Of a stretch of DNA of 64,000 bases, positions 1 through 8,656 are shown one piece after another; positions within the stretch are counted from its first letter, which is position 1; each line of letters opens with the position of its first letter. The position numbers and the translations under genes are program-made. The stretch comes from CAZCZZ01 sp964503335. GTDB taxonomy: Bacteria; Verrucomicrobiota; Kiritimatiellia; CAIVKH01. The notes under the pieces are model-generated. The model had not been told where the DNA came from and did no database searches. It worked only from the letters and a program-made list of their open reading frames with translations. The stretch lies in contig CAZCZZ010000015.1 in NCBI GenBank assembly GCA_964503335.1, positions 1 to 64,000 of the forward strand. The letters run 5' to 3'.

Positions 1-100
1 CCACTTCAGAGAAACACATGACAAAAGGAAATAGATGAGTCGGAAAACAGTCCGTATCAATCTGGCGCCCAGACCTCCAGCCGACGGCTAGTTGACGTTG

Positions 101-931
101 CTAAAACTGGTAGACCATAGCCAGCTCTACTTCCGTCGCAAAGTCTTCGCGAGCTATGGGGCTATCTCGCACATCGCTGCTATAGTACTCAAATTCCAGG
201 CCGGAGACGATTTGAATATGCTCGCTAAAATAGCGTCGATCAACAAGGCGCAGGCCGGTAGAGCGGTGGCCACTATCCAAATCCGTCGCTGCAAGTCCGG
301 ATGTTGCAGCTTCTGATGGGCTGACTCCGAACTCTCTATTCCTGTTGTTGCTGTCGCCGAACTTGGCATAGATGATCGCTTCTGTTCCACGTCCATCGTC
401 ATGGGAGCCGAACCTGTGCCCGGCCAAGAGGAACCCCAGTGCGCCGTAATCGCTATCGCCCATGGTAATCCGCGTACCTACGTAGTTTCGCCAATCCCGA
501 TCAAAGGAATACCTGACCTCACCGGTGCCCGTAAACTCATCGTCCCTCTCATCAAGGCCATCCAGCCTGCCATCATCAGAATCACCTTCTTCACGTTCAC
601 CATCCAAACCCAAATCGACCTGGATGTACCATTGATCCTTCTGGCGAGTCGTCCATGACAGTTCCAGCCCTTCCCAAGAGAAGAGGTGGTTTCCCTCTCT
701 CCATTGGATGGCCCCTGCCGGATCCAGTTCAAATTCATATTCGTCCGACCCGGCGTAGGCGGATTCGTATTCAACCCCCAAGCCAAGAGCAATGCCCCAG
801 CCAGAGCCTCGGGTGTAGTCCGGGGTAAACGGCAGGGGAAACAGAGGTGCCACCTCATCGGCGTGGGCCGCCATTACAGTGATGGCGGTTACCCCTGTTA
901 CAAGACTTGCCAAGCGTTTACGCATTCTCAT
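101..931 (-). CDS. MipA/OmpV-family outer membrane protein
   Basis: Probable 276-residue outer-membrane beta-barrel of the MipA/OmpV family. The reading frame is open further upstream, but I start it at the ATG at 931. That ATG follows a good AGAGGAG ribosome site and begins a clear signal peptide (MRMRKRLASLVTGVTAITVM, then cleavage near AHA-DE). The mature protein alternates polar and aromatic residues and ends in a terminal Phe (MVYQF), as barrel proteins do. The segment GSGWGIALGLGVEYESAYAG near residues 40-60 is typical of the family N-terminus. Family members sit in the outer membrane, and some interact with murein hydrolases; the role here is unknown. It lies downstream of the esterase gene with a 210-bp spacer, so it may have its own promoter. 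Confidence 0.8.
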   Translation of the reverse strand: MRMRKRLASLVTGVTAITVMAAHADEVAPLFPLPFTPDYTRGSGWGIALGLGVEYESAYAGSDEYEFELDPAGAIQWREGNHLFSWEGLELSWTTRQKDQWYIQVDLGLDGEREEGDSDDGRLDGLDERDDEFTGTGEVRYSFDRDWRNYVGTRITMGDSDYGALGFLLAGHRFGSHDDGRGTEAIIYAKFGDSNNRNREFGVSPSEAATSGLAATDLDSGHRSTGLRLVDRRYFSEHIQIVSGLEFEYYSSDVRDSPIAREDFATEVELAMVYQF

Positions 932-1141
932 TTCATCTCCTCTGTTTGTTCGCACATATGCTCCTACAGCAAACGGCGCCACGTCACTATTCGACGACTG
1001 CGTGGATACCTTACAAATGGAGACGGGTTCAGGGGATCGGCTCGCCTTTCCTGCGCAGGATGCATTCGCCCTGCCAAGAGCGCTCATCGGAGGCCAAGTT
1101 ATAGAGAACAACGTGGTCGTCGACCCCGGCTACAGCATCAC

Positions 1142-2830
1142 CTACTCGGCAACGATTCGGAGGAAATCGAGGGAGGATGTCGGGTTTGTCGTGGACAGGC
1201 TTCGAACCGCCCAAGGCAAGGTCTCGACGGCGGTCGTGCTGACGCCCTGCCAGGTTCCAGTGGTCAAATCCGCGGAGCGCTCCAACCGATACGACCGGGC
1301 ACTCAGCGTCATGAACGTGGCACTTCCGGGTGTCGCGCTGGTGATGCGAGGTGGATGGCTGAGTTGCGCCAGGCGATTCGGTTCATCCAGCAGGTTCAGC
1401 AGGAAATGGTAGCACTCCGGCAGCCAGCTTTGCCACGTGCCTTCGGAGTGTGTCTGGCCGCAGCCGATCCGGCTGATGAGATCCGCATTGGGCAGCCAGC
1501 CGTCCTTCAGGAACAGGTCGAGCACATACCATGTCGCAGGCAGGAGGAATTGCTCGGTCGAATCGCCGGTTCCCATTTCCGTGAAGATCCGGAGGGGCTG
1601 CTTCGGTTCGACGTTGATGCGCTGCATGAAGTTCGTGCTGACCGCGTAGGCGGGCGAAAAGGGCCCGATCTTCCCGAATACATTCGTAGCCCAGCCGAGG
1701 TACGTCGAAATCAACCCGCCCATTGAGGAACCGATGGTCAGCGTGTTTTCGCGGTTGGTGAGCGTCCGGAACTCCGCGTCGATCTTCGCCTTGACGTTGT
1801 GCACCACAAACTTCGCATAGGCATCGCCGAACCCCTGCCCTTCGTAGTTGTCCTCGGGCGGCAGGTATTCCTGCGTCCTGTTCGCCGTGCTGTTGAGCCC
1901 TACGATGATCACTTCGCGCATCCGCCCCTGGCTGATTTCCTTGTTGGCCACCAGGTCCGCGTTCCAGCCCTGCCCGCTCAGGCCGGACACGTCCGGAAAG
2001 AAGAGATTCTCCCCGTCATGCATGTAGATCACCGGATAACGCTTCCAGGTGTTCTGGTCGTAGCCGCGGGGGAGATACACCTTCATCGGTCGATTCGGCG
2101 ACGGCGGAAACGTAGAGACGGCGTTGGAGACGATAATACGCGACGCGGAGAGCGTGGCCGGTGGCGTGTAGCTGAAGACGTTGCCGTCCTGCAGGAAGAA
2201 GACGTCGAGCGACGTATAATAGTCCCCGCCCCCATATCCCGGATATGGCGCGTGGTCGTAATTTGTTCCGCCGTCCCAAGGGATGAATTGCACGCCCTCG
2301 CCTGCTTCGCCGAATCCTTGCGCTTGATACAGGTACTCGTTCGTCGACCGGCCCTGCCCGATCCGCGTCATCGGAGTGCTGACAAAGTTGACGCCGTCCG
2401 TCGAATTCAGGAGGACCACGTTCGTGAAACCGCTGTGGTAGAAGATGGTTTTGCCGGAATACGGCGCGGCCGGTTGGGCCACGACATTCGCCGTAAATTC
2501 GTTTCCGCTCCCGGGCGGAATGAAGCTCGCATTCGCGGGATTGCAGAACCCCGTCCAGGAATTCGGAAGCGACACGTACTTGTAGCCCAACGCCGTCCCC
2601 GATTGGATGCCGACCTGCCCGGTCCAGACATTTCCCGGCGTCCAATACAACTTGGCGGCTCGCGTCGGATCCCATTGTCCGACATCCGCATGGCTGCCGA
2701 CTACAAACACCTCGTTGCCGAACCCCACATTGGTGGAGATCGTGAACGACAGCGTCTCCCGCGCCGGGCTGCGGGCAAACGAGGGCGTCTGGAGAACAAA
2801 GATGAGCGCGAATAGATACCGTATGAGCAC
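1142..2830 (-). CDS. Secreted esterase with N-terminal CBM20-like domain
   Basis: A 562-residue secreted protein starting at a GTG. Residues 1-20 are a signal peptide. Residues about 25-115 look like a CBM20-type starch-binding domain (GNEVFVVGSHADVGQWDP, a typical CBM20 core). Residues about 240-480 are an esterase D-type alpha/beta-hydrolase with the nucleophile motif GSSMGG, a PVIYMHDGENLF segment and a late His in GCGQTHSEGTW. The last 60 residues hold a YRLERSADLTTGTW motif, which is shared in style with the C-terminus of the giant repeat protein at 43676. The likely role is hydrolysis of ester bonds on a polysaccharide or siderophore-like substrate outside the cell; the substrate cannot be read from the sequence. 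No strong ribosome site precedes the GTG. Confidence 0.8.
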   Translation of the reverse strand: MLIRYLFALIFVLQTPSFARSPARETLSFTISTNVGFGNEVFVVGSHADVGQWDPTRAAKLYWTPGNVWTGQVGIQSGTALGYKYVSLPNSWTGFCNPANASFIPPGSGNEFTANVVAQPAAPYSGKTIFYHSGFTNVVLLNSTDGVNFVSTPMTRIGQGRSTNEYLYQAQGFGEAGEGVQFIPWDGGTNYDHAPYPGYGGGDYYTSLDVFFLQDGNVFSYTPPATLSASRIIVSNAVSTFPPSPNRPMKVYLPRGYDQNTWKRYPVIYMHDGENLFFPDVSGLSGQGWNADLVANKEISQGRMREVIIVGLNSTANRTQEYLPPEDNYEGQGFGDAYAKFVVHNVKAKIDAEFRTLTNRENTLTIGSSMGGLISTYLGWATNVFGKIGPFSPAYAVSTNFMQRINVEPKQPLRIFTEMGTGDSTEQFLLPATWYVLDLFLKDGWLPNADLISRIGCGQTHSEGTWQSWLPECYHFLLNLLDEPNRLAQLSHPPRITSATPGSATFMTLSARSYRLERSADLTTGTWQGVSTTAVETLPWAVRSLSTTNPTSSLDFLRIVAE

Positions 2831-2934
2831 GTGCAGAGAATAACCCCATCGCCCGAAACTTGTCCAAGCACGGTTGAGTGCATGTCTCTCGGCAGCCTAA
2901 TTCGGCGCAATCGTCCCCAACCCTCGCACCCGAA

Positions 2935-2959
2935 TGTAGCCGTCGACCAAAGGTCGACG
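2935..2959. repeat. TGTAGCCG-type palindromic element
   Basis: In the 196-bp gap between the esterase and the reductase gene, TGTAGC is followed by a perfect hairpin: CGTCGACC, loop AAA, GGTCGACG. The same TGTAGCCG head followed by a GC-rich hairpin occurs at 31282 and 62941, so I treat it as one copy of a dispersed palindromic family rather than a simple terminator. Confidence 0.5.
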
Positions 2960-3026
2960 TTCTTCTCATAGCCGGAACGATGCAGTTGAACTGCGGCCTG
3001 CTATAGCAGTTTGTGAAATACTCGCT

Positions 3027-3761
3027 CTAAAGCCGCGCCGTGAGCTGGCCGACGGGGATCTTCGTGTTCACCAACCGGATATCGACGGGATTGGCATCGG
3101 TCTCGACGATGGTCCAGTCGGCGTTGTGTCGCTTCTTCAACCGGGTCACGATATCGAAGAACGGAATGCCCGGGTTGCCTTCAATATGATAGAGCCCCGC
3201 GGGGTAACTCTTCATCAGGCGATACAACGCATCTGCGGTATCGTCGAGGTGGCAGCATGAGGGAATCCATTTGCGGCTTGCCTCGATCTTTCCCTTCTCC
3301 CTCGCTGCCTTGAATAGGAAATCCACCATGTTGTTCGAACCGGGCGCCTCACCGATCTGCCAGCCCAGCCGGGCGATGATGGCGTCGGGATTGGCAGCCA
3401 GCACCTTCCGCTCGCACTCGGCTTTGTAGCGTCCGTAGTCATCCGTCGCGTCAGGCTCTTTGTCCAAGGGGAAAGGCCCCGGCTTCGAACCGTCGAACGC
3501 GGACACCGACCCCGTGAAGAGGAAGCGGATTCCGTTCTCGCGGCAGATCGATGCGATGGCGGCGGCCCAGTCGGGACTGCCCATCGCCATGTGGAATACC
3601 CACGACGGCTTTTCGCCGAGGATGAAGGCCTCCATCTGCTGTCGGTTGTCGGTGGACACCTTGTTGCGGTCCCACGCCACGACTTCGATGCCTTCCAGCA
3701 CCAACCGTTTCGCGAGCGCCGGTGCCACAGTGCCGTTCATGCCTGTCAGTATCGCTTTCAT
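3027..3761 (-). CDS. RmlD-like NAD(P)-dependent sugar reductase/epimerase
   Basis: A 244-residue extended short-chain dehydrogenase resembling dTDP-4-dehydrorhamnose reductase. It has a Rossmann start (MKAILTGMNGTVAPALAKRL), a substrate-side segment FLFTGSVSAFDG, and a YGRYKAECE motif carrying the YxxxK catalytic pair. The start at 3761 makes a 4-base ATGA overlap with the flippase gene upstream, so the two are translationally coupled. It probably modifies a nucleotide sugar for the polysaccharide built by the adjacent glycosyltransferases and flippase. The exact substrate is unknown; a general NAD-dependent epimerase is an equally fair name. Confidence 0.75.
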   Translation of the reverse strand: MKAILTGMNGTVAPALAKRLVLEGIEVVAWDRNKVSTDNRQQMEAFILGEKPSWVFHMAMGSPDWAAAIASICRENGIRFLFTGSVSAFDGSKPGPFPLDKEPDATDDYGRYKAECERKVLAANPDAIIARLGWQIGEAPGSNNMVDFLFKAAREKGKIEASRKWIPSCCHLDDTADALYRLMKSYPAGLYHIEGNPGIPFFDIVTRLKKRHNADWTIVETDANPVDIRLVNTKIPVGQLTARL

Positions 3762-4981
3762 ACCCCATCCTCCCGCCAAGGCCTGCCTGCTAGAAACACG
3801 AGCAGTGAACTCACCGTCGCAATCGCTAACATCGTGATGACGTTTTCGATCCGGTTATGCCAGAGCATGACGCCTCCGACATACGTAATCGCACACACTG
3901 CCAGGGGGATGCCGGCGCGGAAGCGATGGCGCGCCATCGCGTAGTTCATCAGGAGATAGGTCAGGCCCAGCGGCGACATCGCGAGGATTACGAGACGCAC
4001 CATGCGGATCGCCTCCGGGTCGCTATTCTTGTACATGAGCTGGAGCGGGACTTGGGGGATCAACAGGCAGGCCGCGACGCCTCCCGCCACGAGCGCAAAG
4101 ACGATGGCCAGCGCTTTCAGGAATGTGCTCCGACCCGATTCACTGCCGATTACCTTCGGAAACATAGCGAGTGCAATGGGCATCGGCAGGAAGATGATCG
4201 AGCGGCTGATCGTCGCCGCCTGCGCAAACATTTTCGACTCTTCGACGAAGTAGTGCCGGACCAGCACGATGTCCATGTTCATCAAGACCGCATAGCCGGC
4301 CAGCATGATGAGCGCCTTGGAGAAATACGAACCCACGGCATCCTCGGCCGTAGAAGCCATCGATCGGGGAAGAATGCGGGCCAATCCAGCAAAGCCGATC
4401 GCAAGGGCCAGCGCCACGCCTACGAATTGCGCGATGACGCCGGACAGCGCAGTCACGCTCCACGTCGCGATCAGCAACCAGCCCAGCCCCAACCGCACCA
4501 CGCTCAGGCCCTGCAACGACAGCGCCATCCAGCCGAACGCCTGGACGCCCTGCAAAGCACCCGCGAGCAGCGGAATAAACAACAGGCCCGTGATCGTCAG
4601 GCTCATGATGATCACAGGCCAGACCGTCGGCAGATGAAAATACGCCGCGATCCAGGCGCTTCCTGCGCATCCCGCCAGAGACAACGGCAGTCCCACGGCG
4701 AGCAGTTTGATGCTCCAGGAACGGATGACCGGACGCAGCATTCCAGTCTCGCCCGTGGCCGAGGCCTTTGCCGCGAAATGCGCAATCGAGGTGCGCAGCG
4801 CCTCCAGCGGCGTGCCGATGACGAGCATGATGTTGAGCAGCGTGGAGAGCGCGCTGTACTCGGCGGGCGGAAGGCCGCGACCCATGACGACGTGGAAGAA
4901 CAGATTGCAGGCGTTGGCGATTTGCGTCGCCGCAAACAGCCACAAACCATGCTTCAGGAGTCCGTCGCGATCGGAGGGCAT
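3758..4981 (-). CDS. Wzx/MATE-like polysaccharide flippase
   Basis: A 407-residue integral membrane protein with about 12 hydrophobic segments. Examples are LWLFAATQIANACNLFFHVV near the N-terminus, MLAGYAVLMNMDIVLVRHYF near residue 230 and LAIVFALVAGGVAACLLI near 290. The layout, with a conserved N-terminal helix that includes GRGLPPAEYSALSTL, fits the polysaccharide transporter/MurJ-Wzx (MOP) superfamily, which flips lipid-linked sugars across the inner membrane. It starts 6 bp after the GT2 stop and overlaps the reductase that follows. I infer export of a glycan assembled by the neighbours; the substrate is not shown. Confidence 0.8.
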   Translation of the reverse strand: MPSDRDGLLKHGLWLFAATQIANACNLFFHVVMGRGLPPAEYSALSTLLNIMLVIGTPLEALRTSIAHFAAKASATGETGMLRPVIRSWSIKLLAVGLPLSLAGCAGSAWIAAYFHLPTVWPVIIMSLTITGLLFIPLLAGALQGVQAFGWMALSLQGLSVVRLGLGWLLIATWSVTALSGVIAQFVGVALALAIGFAGLARILPRSMASTAEDAVGSYFSKALIMLAGYAVLMNMDIVLVRHYFVEESKMFAQAATISRSIIFLPMPIALAMFPKVIGSESGRSTFLKALAIVFALVAGGVAACLLIPQVPLQLMYKNSDPEAIRMVRLVILAMSPLGLTYLLMNYAMARHRFRAGIPLAVCAITYVGGVMLWHNRIENVITMLAIATVSSLLVFLAGRPWREDGV

Positions 4982-4987
4982 AAAGGT

Positions 4988-5755
4988 TTACCGGGTGACG
5001 TGGATAAAGCGACCGACCGTCTTGTCGTACACCGTCACCACCCACTTGAACGGGGAGTACAGCAGACGGAGACGGACGATGGCGATGAACATTTCTGTCG
5101 AGGCGCGGCCCACCTTCAGGCGCGAGCCGCCGACGTCGTGCCAGACCGTCGGGCGCTCTTCGATGCGGAATCCCGCGCGGCGGATCTGGAACAGCAGATC
5201 CACATCAAACGCCCAGCGCGTCAGGCCGATGCGCGGAAGCACCGCATCGAGCGCTTTCCGCGAAAGCACCTTGGCCCCGCACTGCGTGTCGGTGATCTTC
5301 ACGCTGAAGAGCGTGCGCACCAGACTGTTAAAGATGCGTGAGGCGATGCGACGAGGCATGGGCTGCTTGGGGCTTACCGTCGCACCCGGCATCCAGCGTG
5401 ATGCGATGATGCAGCCGGCATCTCCGATATGCTCGACCAGGTCCTGGTAGGCATCGGGCTGCGTCGATCCGTCGGCGTCGACGAATCCGACGATGTCGCC
5501 CTTCGCGGCACGAAAGCCCATGAGGATGGCCCCACCCTTCCCGATCTTCCCGGGATCGACCACCACCTTGACTTGCGGATGGATTCGCGCGACGTCGCGG
5601 GCCACGTCTTCTGTGTGGTCGACCGATCCGTTGACGGCCACGATGATCTCGAAATTGTTGCCGTAGAGCCTCTCGTAGAAGGCGGAATAGACGTCGAGCG
5701 TGGGACGCAGGCGCGCCTCTTCGTTGAACGCGGGAATGACGATCGACAGCTTCAC
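4988..5755 (-). CDS. Family 2 glycosyltransferase, DPM1/DPG-synthase-like
   Basis: A 255-residue GT2 enzyme. It starts MKLSIVIPAFNEE, has the DXD-type metal site in GFVDADGSTQPDAY near residues 92-104, and the acceptor-side DTQCGAKVLSRKAL near 155-170. These features match dolichyl- or undecaprenyl-phosphate sugar transferases, which put one sugar on a polyprenyl phosphate. The start makes a 4-base ATGA overlap with the GT39 gene upstream. A polyprenyl-phosphate sugar would be the natural donor for that GT39 enzyme, which suggests the two act in series. The sugar is unknown. Confidence 0.85.
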   Translation of the reverse strand: MKLSIVIPAFNEEARLRPTLDVYSAFYERLYGNNFEIIVAVNGSVDHTEDVARDVARIHPQVKVVVDPGKIGKGGAILMGFRAAKGDIVGFVDADGSTQPDAYQDLVEHIGDAGCIIASRWMPGATVSPKQPMPRRIASRIFNSLVRTLFSVKITDTQCGAKVLSRKALDAVLPRIGLTRWAFDVDLLFQIRRAGFRIEERPTVWHDVGGSRLKVGRASTEMFIAIVRLRLLYSPFKWVVTVYDKTVGRFIHVTR

Positions 5756-7314
5756 GGGGCGACAGCCTGTCCTCTTGCCCGCAGAAGTTCCAGCGTTGTT
5801 TGCGCCTGGCCGAAGCGCGGCACGATGCGTTCGACCTCGAACCGCCGATCCACGATTTCCCGAAGCGCAGCGCGATCGCTTTCGGGCACTTCAGACACTT
5901 CAGGCGACGAGAGCGACAGTGCGTAGCCGCTGAGCGCGGCGTATTGTGCAGGTGTTGCCTCGAGCAGGCTTCTCATCGACGCCTCGTTGAGCACCTTCAG
6001 CGCGGCAGCGCGTTCATCGGAGAGCGACGGGAAATAGCTGAAGGGACCCATCTCAAGCCCAGCCGGGACGCGAAGGCCCGCCTCGACCGCGACGTAGGTA
6101 TCCTGCGTCAGGAGCAGGTCGCCCGGCTTCGTCCGTTCGCGCAGCCATGCCCCGACGTCCTGAAGTTGCGCCAGCGCGGGCTTCTCCTTCATCCTCCACC
6201 AGATGCGGTCGCGCCCAGCAATCATCCAGTCCTGATTGATCGGCGATGAGAATGAAGAGGCCGTGGCGAGGACCCACAGGCCCGCCATCGCAACGACGGC
6301 CCGCTTCCCCGTCTTATCGGCCGCGCTGATGTGCGCGGCCAGGGTCGCGGCAACGGCCGCGCAGGCCAACGGATAGACTACGACTTGATAGTCGTCGTAC
6401 GGAAACGGCGCCACGAAATGAACAAGCGTAATCGTGGCGACCACGAGCCAGATGATCGTCACCGCGGGGCTTCCTTCCTCTCGTCCCTTCATGAGCCGCG
6501 TGATGGTAAAGAACACAAGGAATGTGAAGGTCAGGAAATAGGCTTGGACCACGCGCGAGACAAAACCGGCCTTAAAGACCATCGTTTGCAGCAGCCCACC
6601 GGCCTCACGTCCCGCATGGTATTCCAGGACTCCGAAGAGGAAGCCTTGCGGTGCCATGACGTACAATGGGCCGAAGACGAGGGCAGCACAGGCACAGGCC
6701 CCTGTGACAAATCCCCATGTCCGCGCCTTCAAGCGCCAACCGTCGGTGGCGACGAGGTAGATCGCGACAATGGGCACGGCCACGCCTGCCGAAATCCGGG
6801 TAGCGCCTGCCAGCACGAGCAGCGTCCCGGCGAGGCAATACCTAAGCGTGCCTCGCGCAGTAACCAGAGCGAGCACACCAGCGGTGAGGAAGCAGGCACA
6901 CAACGAATAGGTCTTCACTACCGTCGTGAAGTAGCTTTGGTACACGTTGACAGCGCAGAGCGTAAAAGCGATGACGCCGGCCACGTCTGAGCCCTCGCCT
7001 TTGACGAGTCGCCGCGCGATGGATGACGCAAGGAAGGCCGCTACGAGTCCCAACACCGCCGTGACCGCACGCCCACCGCCAACGCCCCATTCGCGCACGA
7101 TGGGTGCGGTGAGCGAATAGACCAGCGGAAGCAGTGGCGCCTGCGTGTAGGCATAGTCACGGTACGGAAGCTTTCCTTCGGTGACTTGCTGTGCCGCATA
7201 GAGGTACCAGCCTTCATCCTGATTCAGTTCACCGAAGTAGAGATTGGCGACCTGGAGGAGAATCGCGGTCAGAAGCGCCAGGATGCCGAACACTTTCGTG
7301 GATGAGCTTGTCAT
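5752..7314 (-). CDS. GT39/ArnT-like membrane glycosyltransferase
   Basis: A polytopic membrane protein of about 520 residues with the PMT/ArnT-type first periplasmic loop: FGELNQDEGWYLYAAQQ and LPYRDYAYTQAPLLPL near residues 25-60, which carry the catalytic acidic residue. Ten or more transmembrane helices follow, then a soluble C-terminal domain. I prefer the ATG at 7314; a TTG at 7335 is also in frame. Known relatives transfer a sugar from a polyprenyl phosphate to lipid, protein or polysaccharide on the outer face of the inner membrane. The GT2 gene directly downstream may make the donor. Confidence 0.8.
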   Translation of the reverse strand: MTSSSTKVFGILALLTAILLQVANLYFGELNQDEGWYLYAAQQVTEGKLPYRDYAYTQAPLLPLVYSLTAPIVREWGVGGGRAVTAVLGLVAAFLASSIARRLVKGEGSDVAGVIAFTLCAVNVYQSYFTTVVKTYSLCACFLTAGVLALVTARGTLRYCLAGTLLVLAGATRISAGVAVPIVAIYLVATDGWRLKARTWGFVTGACACAALVFGPLYVMAPQGFLFGVLEYHAGREAGGLLQTMVFKAGFVSRVVQAYFLTFTFLVFFTITRLMKGREEGSPAVTIIWLVVATITLVHFVAPFPYDDYQVVVYPLACAAVAATLAAHISAADKTGKRAVVAMAGLWVLATASSFSSPINQDWMIAGRDRIWWRMKEKPALAQLQDVGAWLRERTKPGDLLLTQDTYVAVEAGLRVPAGLEMGPFSYFPSLSDERAAALKVLNEASMRSLLEATPAQYAALSGYALSLSSPEVSEVPESDRAALREIVDRRFEVERIVPRFGQAQTTLELLRARGQAVAP

Positions 7315-7318
7315 GGAA

Positions 7319-8485
7319 TCAGGCTTCAGCTGCAAGTTGGCGCAAGAACGTCGTGAGAATCCTTACTCCCTGCTCCAGGCTGTCGAGTTCGATGAACTCA
7401 TCAGCGGTGTGGGCCTGACGGATGCTGCCCGGTCCGAACACGGCAATCTCGCGGCAAGTCCTCGAGAACGGACCTGCATCGCTGTACCACGCCGCACCTT
7501 CGGCCTTGGATTGTATGCCTTCGGCCGCACAGCTCGTGAGCAGGCGGCGGACCAAAGCGGAATCCGATGTCGTGGCGAACGGGATGCCTTCCTTGATCGG
7601 ATGGATAGCCCAGCCTGATATCTGGTCGGCGGCTTCGAGTCGCGCTAGACACGCTTTGACCGCGGCCTTGATGTCGTCGTGTGACTCCCCCGGCAGCGTC
7701 CGGCGGTCCACCTCGATAATGCAACGGTCGGGGACAATATTGATGGAGCTGCCGCCTCGGATCAGTCCGATATTCGCGGTCGGCTTGTTCAGCAGCGGGT
7801 GGCTGTGCACTTTGCACGCTTCGGCGACCTGGTCGCGGATGGCCTTGAGCACATCGGACATCGCATAGATGGCATTCTGCCCGAGGTCCGGATTCGAACC
7901 ATGCGCCGCGCGGCCCCGGACCTCCACCTCAAACCAGTACGTGCCCTTGTGGGCATGGACAATATTCAGGTCGGTGGGTTCGAGCACGATCGCTTCGTCC
8001 GCGCCGACGCCGAGGTCGACCAACTGCTCGGCCCCGACATTCCCCTTCTCTTCGCCGACGGCACCGATGAAGAGAAGTCCGACGCCGGCATCCGCCATCT
8101 CCTGCATCATCTTCGGCTTGAGTACATGAAGCGTCGCCGCCATCGGTCCCTTCGTGTCACACGCGCCGCGGCCGTAAAGGCGTCCGTCCCTGACCTCCCC
8201 CCCGAAAGGCGGCACCGTCATGCCGTGGATGCCCTGGGTGTCGAGGTGGGATTCGAACATCAGCGTGCGCTTGGGAGACTTCGGACCGAAGCGGCCCACG
8301 ACGTTGGGACGTCCGGGGATCAACTCATGCCACTCCACATCCCAGCCAGTCCGCTCCAGATGGTCGGCCAGGAAGCGGGCCATACGGGCTTCGCCGCCCG
8401 TTTCGGGGTCCTCCGCGAGCATCGGATTGACGCTCGGGACGGCCACGAGGCGCTTCAAAAGCTGGACGAGTTCGGGGTCGATCAT
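7319..8485 (-). CDS. M20-family zinc peptidase/deacylase (ArgE/DapE type)
   Basis: A 388-residue M20 metallopeptidase. Metal-site motifs are FESHLDTQG (His/Asp), YGRGACDTKGPMAA (bridging Asp), GAVGEEKGNVGAE (catalytic Glu-Glu), VLEPTDLNIVHAHKG, and a late His near the C-terminus (IRQAHTADEFIEL). The dimerisation domain lies near residues 180-290. The family includes acetylornithine deacetylase, succinyl-diaminopimelate desuccinylase and acylases; sequence alone does not choose between them. I start at ATG 8485 because the 25 residues upstream in frame do not resemble the family. It is the first gene of the run leading to the glycosyltransferases (the next ATG is 4 bp past its stop), although a functional link is not obvious. 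Confidence 0.82.
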   Translation of the reverse strand: MIDPELVQLLKRLVAVPSVNPMLAEDPETGGEARMARFLADHLERTGWDVEWHELIPGRPNVVGRFGPKSPKRTLMFESHLDTQGIHGMTVPPFGGEVRDGRLYGRGACDTKGPMAATLHVLKPKMMQEMADAGVGLLFIGAVGEEKGNVGAEQLVDLGVGADEAIVLEPTDLNIVHAHKGTYWFEVEVRGRAAHGSNPDLGQNAIYAMSDVLKAIRDQVAEACKVHSHPLLNKPTANIGLIRGGSSINIVPDRCIIEVDRRTLPGESHDDIKAAVKACLARLEAADQISGWAIHPIKEGIPFATTSDSALVRRLLTSCAAEGIQSKAEGAAWYSDAGPFSRTCREIAVFGPGSIRQAHTADEFIELDSLEQGVRILTTFLRQLAAEA

Positions 8486-8656
8486 GGCGTTATTCGGGTC
8501 ACCATAGGGGGTTACTACAGGTTTGACAATCACGGTCACAAAACCGCTCATCCACACCAAATATAGTAGTTGATACGGCTGGGACCCACATGATATGGAT
8601 TTTGGTCACCATGCGGGGGAACTGCAGCATACTGCAAGTATAGGAGTGGGACTACC

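Noticed and set aside
35..91. Short frame MSRKTVRINLAPRPPADG on the plus strand at the window start, with a fair AGGAAA site upstream
   Set aside because: It has only 18 codons. It resembles the start of some PVC proteins, but no body follows, so it may be a fragment or chance.
932..1111. Upstream extension of the MipA-like gene (to 1111)
   Set aside because: The added 60 residues have no signal peptide or family match. The ATG at 931 has a good ribosome site.
1799..2815. Long plus-strand frame of 338 residues opposite the esterase
   Set aside because: Arg- and His-rich shadow frame of a GC-rich gene, no recognisable domain.
3857..5341. 494-residue plus-strand frame
   Set aside because: Shadow of the flippase and GT2 genes; composition is Arg, His, Gln and Asp rich, no domains.
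8561..8656. A sigma-70 promoter for smc (TTGATA ... TATGGA)
   Set aside because: The match is weak and the spacing uncertain, so it is not listed as a feature.
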